Shown: in pieces, positions 23,005 through 33,195 of the stretch
Position numbering within the stretch: position 1 is the stretch's first letter
How the letters are laid out: each line of letters begins with the position of its first letter
NCBI GenBank assembly: GCA_030710605.1
Contig: CP092870.1
Coordinates: 14,807,570 to 14,871,569, forward strand
Origin: Cordylochernes scorpioides
Lineage: Eukaryota; Arthropoda; Arachnida; Pseudoscorpiones; Chernetidae
DNA: 64,000 nucleotides
Reading direction: 5' to 3'
The notes under the pieces: model-generated
The model's database searches: none
Told to the model about the DNA's origin: nothing
The model's input: the letters and a program-made list of their open reading frames with translations, nothing else
Translations under genes and position numbers: made by a program

Positions 23005-23539
23005 TACACTGGCCCGCAAAATTAAAGGAACAGCATATTTTTTCCATATATCTCAATTTTTATCGAACATTTATCAATGAAATTTTAAATACAAATTTAT
23101 TATTTCATTATTGATTAAAATACCCGAAATCAAAGAAATCGAACACGTATTTTATGCAAATTAGCCGGTCAAACAATGATCTTCTTGCAGTCAGTGTATA
23201 AATATATTGGAAATTGTTGTTAATATGGGGTGTGATCGCCTTTAACTGATAGACAGGCTCTACATCGGCGACCCATACTAAGAATTATGGAGTTTATAAG
23301 CTCCTGTGGAATCAACGCCCACTCTTTTTTTAAAGTGTGTTTCTAGCTCATGAGTGTTTCTAGGAGGGGGTTGGAGGGATGAGAACCGTCGTCCTAGATT
23401 TTTCTATACATGCTCAATGAGATTTAGGTCTGGAGATCGAGCTGGCCAATTCATCCGAGCAATTGCATGGTTTTGGAGAAAAGTGTCGACCACATCAGCC
23501 CTATGTGGACAGGCATTATCAACCATTAGAAGAAAGTTT

Positions 23540-24150
23540 TCTCCCATTTCAACTGATACAATACGCAGAAGGCTTCACATGAAGGGCCTCTATGCTCGAC
23601 GACCCATAATTTGTGTGCCGTTGACACCACCTCAAAAGAGAGCAAGGGAACTTTGGCGCAGACAACATGTCGCTTGGAATCCAGATGAATGGAGCCATGT
23701 AATGTTCCCTGATGAGTCCAGATTCTCTCTAAACAGCTATTATCGTCGTTTCTTTGTCTGGTGAGAGGTAGGAACCAGAAATAATCCCCGAAATATGTTT
23801 GAAAGGGATCCCTACAGAAACCAATGTTTTATGGTCTGGGCTGGAATCTTCTTGGGCGGTCACACAGCACTCCACATTTTTCGGCAAGGAACCCTGACTG
23901 GACAGAGGTATCGGGACGAGATCTTGGCAGCATATGTGATGCCTCAATCATTAGAAATGGTAGAAAACCTTCTTATAATGGATAATAATGCCCGTCCCCA
24001 CATAGGGCTGGTGTGGTCGACACTTTTCTCCAAAACCATGCAATTGCTCGGATGAATTGGCCAGCTCGATCCCCAGATCTAAATCCTATTGAACATGTAT
24101 GGGACAATCTAGGACGGCGGATCTCATCCCTCTAACCCCCTCCTAGAAAC
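23540..24150 (+). pseudogene. Tc1 transposase, N-terminally deleted and broken
   Basis: Plus-strand pieces read IRRRLHMKGLYARRPIICVP, VMFPDESRFSL (first catalytic Asp), [23 protein letters not shown] (second Asp) and, in another frame, [20 protein letters not shown] (third acidic residue). The DNA-binding N-terminus is missing because the left arm of the element is an inverted copy of its right arm. A stop at 23762 and a frame change near 24040 break the rest. Such a copy could move only with transposase supplied by another copy. Confidence 0.8.
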
Positions 24151-24181
24151 ACTCATGAGCTAGAAACAGCCTTAACACAAG

Positions 24182-24514
24182 TGTTTGCGCCTAGTTATGT
24201 AAATAACTTGCTAGGCTGCATTGATGTAAATTTTTATTTCTTTCTTTTGGTTATGTAAATATATATGTATATAAAATGAGTGGATGATTCAATAAAGTTA
24301 GTGTGTCAGCTAAACTCAGTGAGGCTGTGTGGTGATTCTCTTGTTGCTGCATCGCAATTAGATAAGGATAATCTCTCAGTAGTCAATCCGCAGGTCGAGG
24401 TGAAAACATACAGTCCGAATTAAACTCTGCCAAAAGATCGTCAACATCTAAAACAAAAGGTTAGAGAGCTACACGGAATTCCAAGCTAATACTGTGAGGA
24501 CCCAAGCTCCAACA
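24182..24514 (+). repeat. 5' LTR of BEL/Pao element
   Basis: TG...CA-bounded 333-bp repeat carrying an AATAAA at about 24290. It should hold the promoter and polyadenylation signals. Confidence 0.9.
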
Positions 24515-24516
24515 TA

Positions 24517-24538
24517 TGGTCCATATCGAGCCGGATTT
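24517..24538 (+). promoter_or_regulatory. Primer-binding site, tRNA-Tyr-like
   Basis: TGGTCCATATCGAGCCGGAT begins 2 bases after the LTR. It matches the complement of a tRNA-Tyr 3' end (known form TGGTCCTTCGAGCCGGATT) except for a small insertion and substitution after TGGTCC. Confidence 0.5.
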
Positions 24539-24588
24539 CAAGAGAAAGAGCGTGATTCTACTGAGAAAGAACCTTCAAAACTGAAAAT

Positions 24589-26709
24589 ATGTCTAAGGCA
24601 ATCAAAGGCCTAAAGGTCAAGATCCGTTTCCAGATAAGACGAATGGATAGATACATGGCATCCGTAGATGAAGAAATAGCGGGAGGAAATCTCCATAAAT
24701 TAAAGCTGATATATGAAGGTGTATCGGAAATAAAAACGGAAACAAAGATCTTATTTGACGAGGTATTCGAACAGGAGGAAGTAGATGAAGAGAAGGAATT
24801 CGAAGGTAATGAAACAATTCAAGATAAAATGGAGTAACTGGAAATAAAGCTTAGGCGTGCATTAGAAGGAATGCAAAGTACAGCTGAGGCCAAACAAGCA
24901 AAAGGCCTCGAAACAGTGATATTGCCCAAGTTCGAGTTGCCTCACTTCTATGGAGATGCGAACTCTTGGTTAAATTTCAAGGAGGTATTCGGAATGGCCA
25001 TAGATCAAAATCCAGGGTTAAATGATCTACAAAAGCTGCAATATTTGGGCTCCGCAGTAAAGGGAGAAGCAGCCATACTGATACGTGGGTTCCCAGTGTC
25101 ATCAGAGAGCTACAAGCAGGCATGGGATACTCTAGTATCCAGATACGACAACCAAAGAGAGTTGGCTTATGCGCAACTGAATAAAATCTTCAAGATCAAG
25201 CAAATGAAGAATCCATCAGCAAAGGCCCTAAGGGAACTCTTAGACACATGTAACGAGTCTGTACGCAATCTAGGATCCCTCGGATTGCAAAGAAATGAGT
25301 TGGTGGACATAATATTGGTACAGTTCTTGAGGAACAAAATCAATGAGGATATGAAGCGACAGTGGGAGTTGACCCAGGATGAGAAATCATTTCCTTCCTA
25401 TGAGAACTTCATTCTGTTTCTTGAAAGACAAGCTAGAAGTCTGCCACAGGGATCAAGGGAATATCAAAGAAAGGAAAATGAAATTCAAAAGGACTATGCA
25501 AATGTACACATTGCGATTAATACCAATGCTCAAATATGCATAGCATGCAAAGCAGGTCATAGAATCTACAACTGTACTACATTTAGTACAATGCCCATCG
25601 AACAAAAATGGGAATTTGTCAAGCAAAACAAAATGTGCTACAATTGTCTAAAAAAAGGTCATGCAAGAAAAAATTGTTACCAAGGACCTTGCAAGAAGTG
25701 CGACAAAAGGCACCATACATTGCTCCATAAGCTTGACACAGAGGTAGCTAATAATCAGAAGGGTGCGAAGCCACAAATCTTTACACCTGTAAGTGAAATC
25801 AACAACACGAGTATTGAACAAGGAAGTGAGACCATTAATCAAGTACTCCTTGCGACTGCTCAAATAATTGTGGAAGGTGAAAACGGTACACAGCAGATCT
25901 GCCGAGCACTTTTGGATAGTGGATCACAAGTTAGTTTGATCACAAAAGAAATTTGTGAAAAACTTGGACTCAAAGGAGAAACATCACGACGTTTACTTAG
26001 GGGTATTGGAAATAATCCAGTCCAGGGATCATCTACATCTGTTGACTTGACATTCAAATCAATTTATAGATCCGAAAAGTACCAAACAAATGTTCTAGTG
26101 ATGGAAGTCTTAACAACTGAAATTCCAAACTTCAAATTGGCAGAACCGACCTGGATTATGCAGAGAGACTTTGAGTTGGCAGACCCTCTGTATCATATTT
26201 CGGCACCAATCGACATTATTCTAGGTGCAGATATGTATGCATATCTGATGCATGGAGAGAAAAAAATGCTGGGAAGGAACCAGCCTATAGCAATGAATTC
26301 AAAGCTCGGTTGGATTCTAATGGGCAAAGTAGACAGCTCTCTCTCGTCGAACTATAAAGGTGGACCTTGTAGCTTTGCGGTTCAAACAACATCAGAATTA
26401 GATGGTCTGGTAGGAAATTTCAGGGAATCGGAGTCAGGGCCGTCATTACAAAACTGCCAGGGAAGATACAGTGTGAAACTACTATACAGGAATTCACCGC
26501 AGGCAGCTCATCAGGACAGCTCCATTCCTACCTCTAAATCTCCAATAATTCCACTGGGAGGAAGGTCTGGTGAAAGTGTCTTGCACAAAACTAACTTGGA
26601 CAGCCGGAGGAGTTTTCAGAAGACCAATCACCAAGCTGGCCCCTCTTCCCTTTACGCCTCGAGATCTGAACTGAAGTTCAGCGGTGGGGGGGAGTATGTT
26701 TGCGCCTAG
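24589..26709 (+). pseudogene. BEL/Pao gag-protease polyprotein with one in-frame stop
   Basis: The frame opens at ATG 24589 and runs about 706 codons with one TAA at 24835-24837, so either translation restarts at 24871 or the copy is dead. Residues are counted from 24589. Zinc-binding pieces near 319 (CIACKAGHRIYNC), 350 (CYNCLKKGHARKNC) and the following CKKCDKRHHTLLH are the BEL/Pao nucleocapsid pattern. The retropepsin follows, with LLDSGSQVSLI near 441 and ILGADMY near 545. After GWILMG come GRYSVKLLY (the start of the RT region) and then sequence whose other frame reads TAGGVFRRPITKLAPLPF, the typical end of a BEL integrase. This places a large in-element deletion near 26520-26560. The protein would package RNA and cleave itself but cannot reverse-transcribe. 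Confidence 0.88.
26681..26696 (+). promoter_or_regulatory. Polypurine tract
   Basis: GCGGTGGGGGGGAGTA lies directly before the 3' LTR, where plus-strand synthesis starts in LTR elements. Confidence 0.7.
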
Positions 26710-27029
26710 TTATGTAAATAACTTGCTAGGCTGCATTGATGTAAATTTTTATTTCTTTCTTTTGGTTATGTAAATATATATGTATATAAAATGAGTGGGT
26801 GATTCAATAAAGTTAGTGTGTCAGCTAAACTCAGTGAGGCTGTGTGGTGATTCTCTTGTTGCTGCATCGCAATTAGATAAGGATAATCTCTCAGTAGTCA
26901 ATCCGCAGGTCGAGGTGAAAACATACAGTCCGAATTAAACTCTGCCAAAAGATCGTCAACATCTAAAACAAAAGGTTAGAGAGCTACATGGAATTCCAAG
27001 CTAATACTGTGAGGATCCAAGCTCCAACA
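26697..27029 (+). repeat. 3' LTR of BEL/Pao element
   Basis: Same 333-bp sequence as the 5' LTR apart from three substitutions, followed by the ACAAG duplication. Confidence 0.9.
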
Positions 27030-27354
27030 ACAAGAGTGGGTGTTGATTCCACAGGAGATGATAAACTCCCTAATTCTTAGTATGGGTCACCGATGTAGAG
27101 CCTGTCTATCAGTTAAAAGCGATCACACCCCATATTAACAACAATATCCAAGATATTTACACACTGACTGCAAGAAGATCATTGCTTGACCGGCTAATTT
27201 GCATAAAATACGTGTTAGAATTCTTTGATTTTGGGTATTCTAATCAATAATGGAATAATAAATTTGTGTATAAAATTTCATTGATAAATGTTCAATAAAA
27301 TTTGAGATAAATGAAAAAAAATATGTTGTTCCTTTAATTTTGCAGACCAGTGTA

Positions 27355-28140
27355 TTATAAGATAACATCTTATTTAAAATTCAATAAATGTTTTTAAAAA
27401 AGTATATTTCAAAAAATATATATTTTTAAACGTTTAATTATATATAATATATATATTATATATTTAAACGTATGAAACAATATTTATATACGTTTATAAA
27501 TCAATATATAGGTTTTTAACTTTTAATTAGACATTTTAAATTTATTATTTTTCATTTTAATTAAGACACTTTCATGATGATATTTAATAATTACAAAATT
27601 ATTGTTCAATTGAAATTAATTTGCAATATTGTTTAATATCACAAGTGAAGAAGCATGTTTATTCTACCATCAACTATATATATCTGTGGTGGTTAATTAA
27701 CAATAATCCACATAAACATTTCTTGTAAAATCAAGTTTTGTTTTATTGTAATCACTAAGGTTATACCTCGCTATTGTCACTATATTCAGACAACAAAAAG
27801 AAGAAATGAATCCAATCAAATAGAAAAATATATATATAAATTAGATAATAAATATTTTGCATATTTGCAACAAACAACTACGAATTTTTAAAACCAAATA
27901 AAATTTACATAAAATATATATACAAAATAATAATTTTTACATGTCCCCTACATATCTATGTTTTGTACATATTGTAAAATGGATGACAAGGCCAAGATAT
28001 TAGAGTAAAATTGGGGAGAAATGAGGGCAGGGATGGCCATGTGTTGTCGGGGGGGCAGGTGCCAAAAATAGCATTCCTGTGTGGAGTATCAAAACTGCCT
28101 TATTGTTCAAACACAGCAACGTGTGAACGGGTACAGCTAG
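27355..28140. other. End of Helitron-type repeat, then AT-rich sequence
   Basis: 27355-27510 matches 42390-42490 (CAATATTTATATACGTTTAT). The rest is very AT-rich with no gene recognised, ending with a G-run near 28051. Confidence 0.4.
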
Positions 28141-28420
28141 GTGAAGCAGAGTATCAAACAAAGTTATCTTGACAAGTATAGATTCAGTAGGGATTGGATG
28201 TTTGCTAGAATCATTTTAACAAATGTTCGTTAGGCAAACTTTTACTCGGATAAAAAAACGGGTGAAGCCGGGTACATTCCTAAATACAGTTATTCACATA
28301 TGTTCGTTTGTGGCAAGATACTATTCCTTCAACTTCAAATTATCGAGTGGACCAATTAATATTGATTTTATTCAAATTATCGAGTATTTTTCAAGGGACC
28401 GGGGAAAATTTCAAATTATA

Positions 28421-29839
28421 CACTGCGTGACATTGAAAATGGAACACCAAGAAATAGTGGCCAGAAAATTATGCAAATTTCAGGGTAGACGCGCCTAACC
28501 GAGTTATGCAAATGATGTAAAATGCGCAGCTCTCGTGCGCACATGGAGTAAGATATAAGGGAAGGAACTTGCAGAAAGGACAGTATTCGTGTCGTTATTT
28601 CTTCAAGGAAAATCATTGTAGAAATTTTGTTCTTGTGTCAAAAGACACGTGTAATAACAGAGAATGCCAGGTCATCGTAAACGGAGGCAGTTCAAGCAGA
28701 CAGACGCTTTTACGAGGGGCATGGTGATCGGACTGAAAAGGGCAGGTTGGTCCATACGTCAAATCGCAGCTGATACACACCTTGGTGCGTCCACGGTGCA
28801 CCGACTGTGGAGAAGATGGTTGGAACAAGGAAATGTGGCAATTTATAAGAATGTCGGTGCAACCAGAGTGACGTCAGCACGTGTGGATCGGCGTATCCTT
28901 CGACAAGCAGTGGCGGCCCCACAAGCCACTTGTACCGCCATCCTGCAACATGTGCAAGACACCCTAGATCATTCCATCTCGACCAGAACCATTTCCCGTC
29001 GATTGGTTGCTAATGGCTTGCACTCATGCCGTCCGCTAAGAAGACTGCCATTGACCCCACCGAATAGGCGCCAACGTTTGGAATGGTGCCGGGCTAGATC
29101 GACGTGGATGATTGAATGGCACAGGGTCGTGTTCTCAGATGAGTCGCGTTTCTGCTTGTCCAGTGATAGTCGCCGTGTACGCGTGTGGCGTCGACGTGGA
29201 GAAAGGTCCAATCCGGCAGCAATTGTGGAACGCCCCACCGTGCGACAACGTGGAATCATGGTTTGGGGCGCAATCGCGTATGATTCCAGGTCACCTTTAC
29301 TTCGTATTCAGGGCACTATGACGGCCCAACGATACGTTGATGATGTGCTGCGACCGGTGACACTCCCCTACCTTCAGGGGGTACCCAATGCCCTTTATCA
29401 GCAGGATAACGCCCGACCGCACACTGCTCGCATTAGCCAACAAGCTCTGCAAGATGTACAGATGCTTCCCTGGCCACCGTACTCTCCTGATCTCTCACCA
29501 ATCGAGCACGTCTGGGACATCATTGGACGCCGTTTGCATGCCTTGCCACAGCCGCGTTCAGAAGACGAACTGTGGCAAATGGTTGAGAGGGAATGGAGAG
29601 CCATCCCTCAGGACGCCATCCGTACTCTGATTGACTCTCTACCTAGACGTGTTGCTGCGTGCATCGCCGTCCGCAGTGGTCCTACTTGCTACTAAGCCGA
29701 CGCCGTTCTCGCTCTGTATTATGACTATCATTTTGAAATAAAGATCACTTATTGTTCGTCCCTGTCTCTCTCTGTCTGCCGAGTTTCATCACTTTCTGGC
29801 CACTATTTCTTGGTGTTCCATTTTCAATGTCACGCAGTG
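28421..29839 (+). mobile_element. Intact Tc1-like transposon
   Basis: A 1419-bp element with TA on both sides (28419-28420 and 29840-29841). Its terminal inverted repeats look identical over at least 47 bases (CACTGCGTGACATTG... at the left; the reverse at the right). It carries one uninterrupted transposase gene. Its base composition is clearly richer in GC than the flanks. All parts needed for movement by cut and paste appear present. Confidence 0.93.
28664..29695 (+). CDS. Tc1-like transposase, complete
   Basis: 343 residues, no stops, a normal size for Tc1 transposases. It binds the terminal inverted repeats in the nucleus and catalyses excision and reinsertion at TA. An N-terminal helix-turn-helix region lies at about residues 12-55 (IRQIAADTHLGASTVHRLWR) with basic residues before it (HRKRR). 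The catalytic core has D159 (VVFSDESRF), D248 (YQQDNARPH) and E281 (SPDLSPIEHVWD), with 32 residues between the last two, as I recall for a group of arthropod Tc1 elements, rather than the classic 34. GIMVWGAI is at 197-204. The first ATG fits the family's usual start. An AATAAA follows at 29737-29742. All catalytic residues are present, so I consider it potentially active, with no direct proof. Confidence 0.93.
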   Translation: MPGHRKRRQFKQTDAFTRGMVIGLKRAGWSIRQIAADTHLGASTVHRLWRRWLEQGNVAIYKNVGATRVTSARVDRRILRQAVAAPQATCTAILQHVQDTLDHSISTRTISRRLVANGLHSCRPLRRLPLTPPNRRQRLEWCRARSTWMIEWHRVVFSDESRFCLSSDSRRVRVWRRRGERSNPAAIVERPTVRQRGIMVWGAIAYDSRSPLLRIQGTMTAQRYVDDVLRPVTLPYLQGVPNALYQQDNARPHTARISQQALQDVQMLPWPPYSPDLSPIEHVWDIIGRRLHALPQPRSEDELWQMVEREWRAIPQDAIRTLIDSLPRRVAACIAVRSGPTCY

Positions 29840-29964
29840 TAGATAGTATAGACAAGTATAGATTCAGTAGGGATTGGGTGTTTGCTAGAATCGTTTTAAC
29901 AAATCTTCGTTAGGCAAACTTTTACTCGAGTGAAAACCAGGCGAAGCCGGGTACATTCGCCAGT

Positions 29965-30750
29965 AAACTATTAAATAGAATTTGTATATATACCAAGATG
30001 AGAAAATAGGCGCAGCCGTTTGTGGCATAATGAGCGGCTGGAATTCCATAAAAATAAATCAGTAGTATGAACTAGTTATAAATAATTGTGAGGATATTGT
30101 CAGAAATATATACCAATTTAAAATAATTAGAATACAAATTTAACCAATTTTGAAAATTTAAAATATAAAATTATATATATTCCGAAAAAATAATTATAAA
30201 TATATTCATTGTTGTAAATTTAGAATTTTATATAATGAATAAAATAATTTATTAATCAAATTAAATAGTTTTATTGAATATCTTTTATTAAAAATTCACT
30301 AGAAAGGCAAAAATAAATATTTGAGCTATTAAACAATTAGATCTATATAAGTTATTAAATCACGGTAAGTTCAAAATTCATTATGATCTGCTTTTATGTT
30401 AGCTCATATAGAACTAATTATTGAATGGTGGAGGCTGAGATATTCATTCTATCCTTTTTACTTCATTTTTAATAAGAGCTTTTATTAAAATATTTTTATT
30501 AATCAATTACTTTTATAGACCATTCTCCTCCCGGCGAAATTTCCATCTATATTTCAGCCATAGATTTGGCCTAGCCACTTTATCAGCTATACACTTCTTT
30601 GACGGATTGTGAAGATTCCATTGGATCACTTGTGGATCTCAAGAAATATAAGCTCGCTTGACGAGGAGTATTATCCCGAAACAATGGTCTCTAGGTGGGC
30701 TCTTCTCAGTTTGCCAGTTTTTTGTTACTTTGTTCCTGACCCGAGTCTGC
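29965..30750. other. AT-rich stretch, nothing recognised
   Basis: No gene. CTCCCGGCGAAATTTCCATCT near 30526 recurs near 31248, suggesting an unclassified repeat spans this region. Confidence 0.3.
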
Positions 30751-31079
30751 TAGATTGCGAGGACGGTCAATAGATGGCGCTAAAGTCATAATATATATTC
30801 TTCCAGGAATAATAAAGCCAACCTACAGGCAGCCCAGGCGGAGACGGGAGGGTAAAGTCCGGCTACTTGAGACACCAGCGACATTCCAAGGGGCGACTAC
30901 TGGGGCCCGTTAGATAATACCTTGGGACTTTTAAGACAGTTGGGGATTGTGTGCGACACGAACGGCCGCTTGGCTGTGCCGGTCCCGTCTCTCTCTGGCT
31001 GCCTAGATTCCTCTTCCAACTTGTGCTGTGTTTATTTCCCTACCTTTCATACCACATATATATAGAAAGAGATAAGGGC
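30751..31079. other. GC-richer unassigned stretch with a degenerate repeat end
   Basis: GACGGTCAATAGATGGCGCT at about 30762 is a diverged copy of the arm of the fold-back that follows. The rest of the stretch has no frame and no partner. Confidence 0.35.
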
Positions 31080-31223
31080 GCCTCTCCCGTCAAAATAGAC
31101 GTCTAAAACCAGACGCCATCTATTGACCGTCGCCGCAACTTTGTCACCGACCCGAGGCCGCTAGTTGCGGCGACGGTCAATAGATGGCGTCTGGTTTTAG
31201 ACGTCTATTTTGATGGGAGAGGC
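31080..31223. repeat. Near-perfect fold-back, 61-bp arms
   Basis: The left arm 31080-31140 and right arm 31163-31223 are reverse complements with one mismatch, separated by 22 bases. The arms contain TAGACGTCTAAAACCAGACG and the CAATAGATGGCG block. No protein. Confidence 0.9.
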
Positions 31224-32304
31224 GACCCTTGTCTCTTTAGATCAATTTCCTCCCGGCAAAATTTCCATCTATATATATATGTCACAATATCGTTGCGGAA
31301 TTTCTTGTAGTTGGATGAGAATGGTGAAGATTGTTGGAAACGCAGTCGTTTGAGTGGAAAGTTGAGCATACAGTGGGGAATAACCAGGACACGTGATGGT
31401 GTTTTGAAAATAAAAGGTAACGGGTTGGAGGAAAGAAAGGCTTTTGAGAAGATAGAGCGGATTTTCTATTAATTATCTGATCACATGGCGGTGATTGGAC
31501 TTAGCTATAGGATGAACGGGGAGGTCTCGAGAGCAGATGTTACCTCGGTGGGAGCGAGTGAACCACTGTAGGTGCTATCTCGGTGGGAGCGAGTCGAAAA
31601 CTGACAATCCTTGCTTCTCGATTTAACACGAAGACCTATCTCCTTTCCCATTGGAGGAAAGCTATGACGTGGCAATTTTCTATTGGTTGACCTTTGGGAA
31701 GCTGCTCCCTCATTGGTCCTTGCTCATTTCTTTGTCTTTTGGACTTGTTCTGACACGACCAGGAAATACTGTGTCGTTGAACTCAACTTTTATTATTTCC
31801 GCGATCATAAAATCGGCTGTAATTTTGCTAATGGTTATGCTGACTCTTAAGCCTTGTTTCTAGGCCTCGCTTCTCTAAGGCGTTCTATCCTCCAGTTACC
31901 TTATTCTTTATTAAGTCTTTGAAACATACATTGCATACATATTGGGTCGGGGTTGCATACAACTATTTACAAATTATGACATATATATATATATATATTT
32001 CCTTTTATGTAAATTGTACATATCCAATAGAGGTAAACAACAAGACAGGCATTAAGATAGACGGGGCAAAGGGAGAAACCCTACTATTAGACATATCATC
32101 GACAGCCATAACATCTAACCTCGAGTTAGCTTCCCGCTAATAAATAGGCTTACTGTGGTATTTAAACGGCATTCGGGGATAGGACTGTACGGAATGGGGC
32201 AGCTCCTATTCTTATAGAGTGCTAGCTTTGTCTACTCTGGTCCTGTGATCTTCATCGCCACTTCTAAAAAAATGCCGAGTCTAATTTCCCTTTTTATATA
32301 ATAC
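31224..32304. other. About 1.1 kb without recognised features
   Basis: Includes a stretch where GGTGGGAGCGAGT is repeated 33 bases apart (near 31550 and 31583). The open frame at 31651-31863 is hydrophobic without a known domain. Confidence 0.3.
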
Positions 32305-32305
32305 A

Positions 32306-33013
32306 CTAGCCGAATGACCCGGGCAATGCCCGGGTTTTACCCGATTAAATGTTTTTATTCAAATACAATTATAAATTGGCGCCGTAGATGTCACTCTTGT
32401 GAAACGTCCCGCTCCAAACTTTGTGTCTGAGAAGCGATATTTTTATAGAGAGATGATCTGGCTTTGTGTCTTCTGCTCGAATGAATGTTTTTCTGTTAGA
32501 ATATTGTTCCTGCATACTAAAAATGAACTGGCTTCACCCGTGGTCTCTGCTTTTTGGAATTTTTCCCGATATAATTTGACATCTGATAATCAAACATGAT
32601 ACAGCAATATTGTCGTCATCATTTTCTGACTAAAAAACAACTATTTTTTCCCAGAACCTGTCAATTTCAAATTTTCTTGGCTAAAAATCCGTTAAATATC
32701 TCTTCCAGATTTTTCTCTATATCCTGTTAAAACACGTTTTACATGCACATTAGGTCAGCTGATATTACCTCCCATCTTCACCGCTAGAGGCGCTGCTTGC
32801 GAGCGAAAGGGCAAATTTGCAACGCAATTTGCAAATAACTCAAAGAATATTCGGGATAGATACCTGAAATTTTCACTATAGGTTTTTCCAGATTTTACTT
32901 TATATACTGTTAAAATTTCAGTCAGATTAGTTACGTATTGTGGACGTGTATTGCCGACATAGGAACAAACACACATACATCAATACATACACTGACTTTT
33001 ATATATATAGGGA
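32306..33013 (-). mobile_element. Non-autonomous Helitron
   Basis: Read on the minus strand, the element begins A|TCCCTATATATATAAAAG (33013) and ends with a hairpin ACCCGGGCATTGCCCGGGT, 7 bases, then CTAG|T (about 32306). This is the Helitron arrangement: a TC start, a GC-rich hairpin just before a CTRR end, insertion between A and T, and no terminal inverted repeats. About 0.7 kb with no replicase or helicase coding. Confidence 0.7.
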
Positions 33014-33017
33014 TATA

Positions 33018-33195
33018 TAGTTAAACCTGTCTATAGCGCCCCCTCTAAATAGCGCCTCCCTCTCTATAGCGCCCGATTTTAAACATAAAAATGTAAACAT
33101 TTTACATTAAAAGTGACTTGTCTATAGCACCCCCCTCTCTATAGTACCCTATTATGGTGAGTTCCAAGAGGGGGCGCTATAGACAGGTTTAACTG
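33018..33195. mobile_element. Pogo-like MITE, copy 2
   Basis: Same element as 10716-10876, slightly longer (178 bp). The ends are AGTTAAACCTGTCTATAGCG and CGCTATAGACAGGTTTAACT; the outermost left base has changed from C to T. It lies 4 bases from the Helitron 5' end. Confidence 0.8.

Larger units (their letters stand above)
24182..27029 (+). mobile_element. BEL/Pao LTR retrotransposon, internally deleted
   Basis: Two 333-bp LTRs (24182-24514 and 26697-27029) begin TGTTTGCGCC and end CTCCAACA. They are flanked by the identical 5-bp duplication ACAAG (24177-24181 and 27030-27034). I count three differences between the LTRs, so the insertion is recent. The internal part is only about 2.2 kb: gag and protease are present, but reverse transcriptase, RNase H and most of integrase are deleted. 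No envelope-like gene is present. Confidence 0.92.
23007..27352 (+). mobile_element. Fold-back Tc1 element, interrupted by a BEL/Pao insertion
   Basis: The ends CACTGGCCCGCAAAATTAAA (left) and the reverse complement of CTTTAATTTTGCAGACCAG (right) are terminal inverted repeats, with TA on each side. Without the BEL insertion and its duplicated 5 bases the element is about 1.5 kb, the usual Tc1 size. The inverted repeat is far longer than usual. From 23007 to about 23568 the left end is the reverse complement of the right end, reaching into the catalytic coding region (right arm 23953-24181 plus 27035-27352). The left arm therefore replaced the normal N-terminal coding part. Confidence 0.85.
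28141..29964 (+). mobile_element. Helitron-type repeat with duplicated 3' module, split by Tc1
   Basis: A module of about 260 bases (AGATTCAGTAGGGATTGG, GTTCGTTAGGCAAACTTTTA, then a CGGG..GAAGCCGGGTACATTC hairpin) occurs before and after the Tc1 insertion. The second copy ends CGCCAGT, close to the Helitron CTAGT end. The same two-module arrangement is at 42485-42835. No replicase or helicase is encoded, so it is non-autonomous. The Helitron call rests on the hairpin plus CTAGT-type terminus. Confidence 0.5.

Noticed and set aside
24182-27029. LTR element as an endogenous retrovirus
   Set aside because: No envelope-like frame, and zinc-knuckle and protease pattern is BEL/Pao; it is a retrotransposon.
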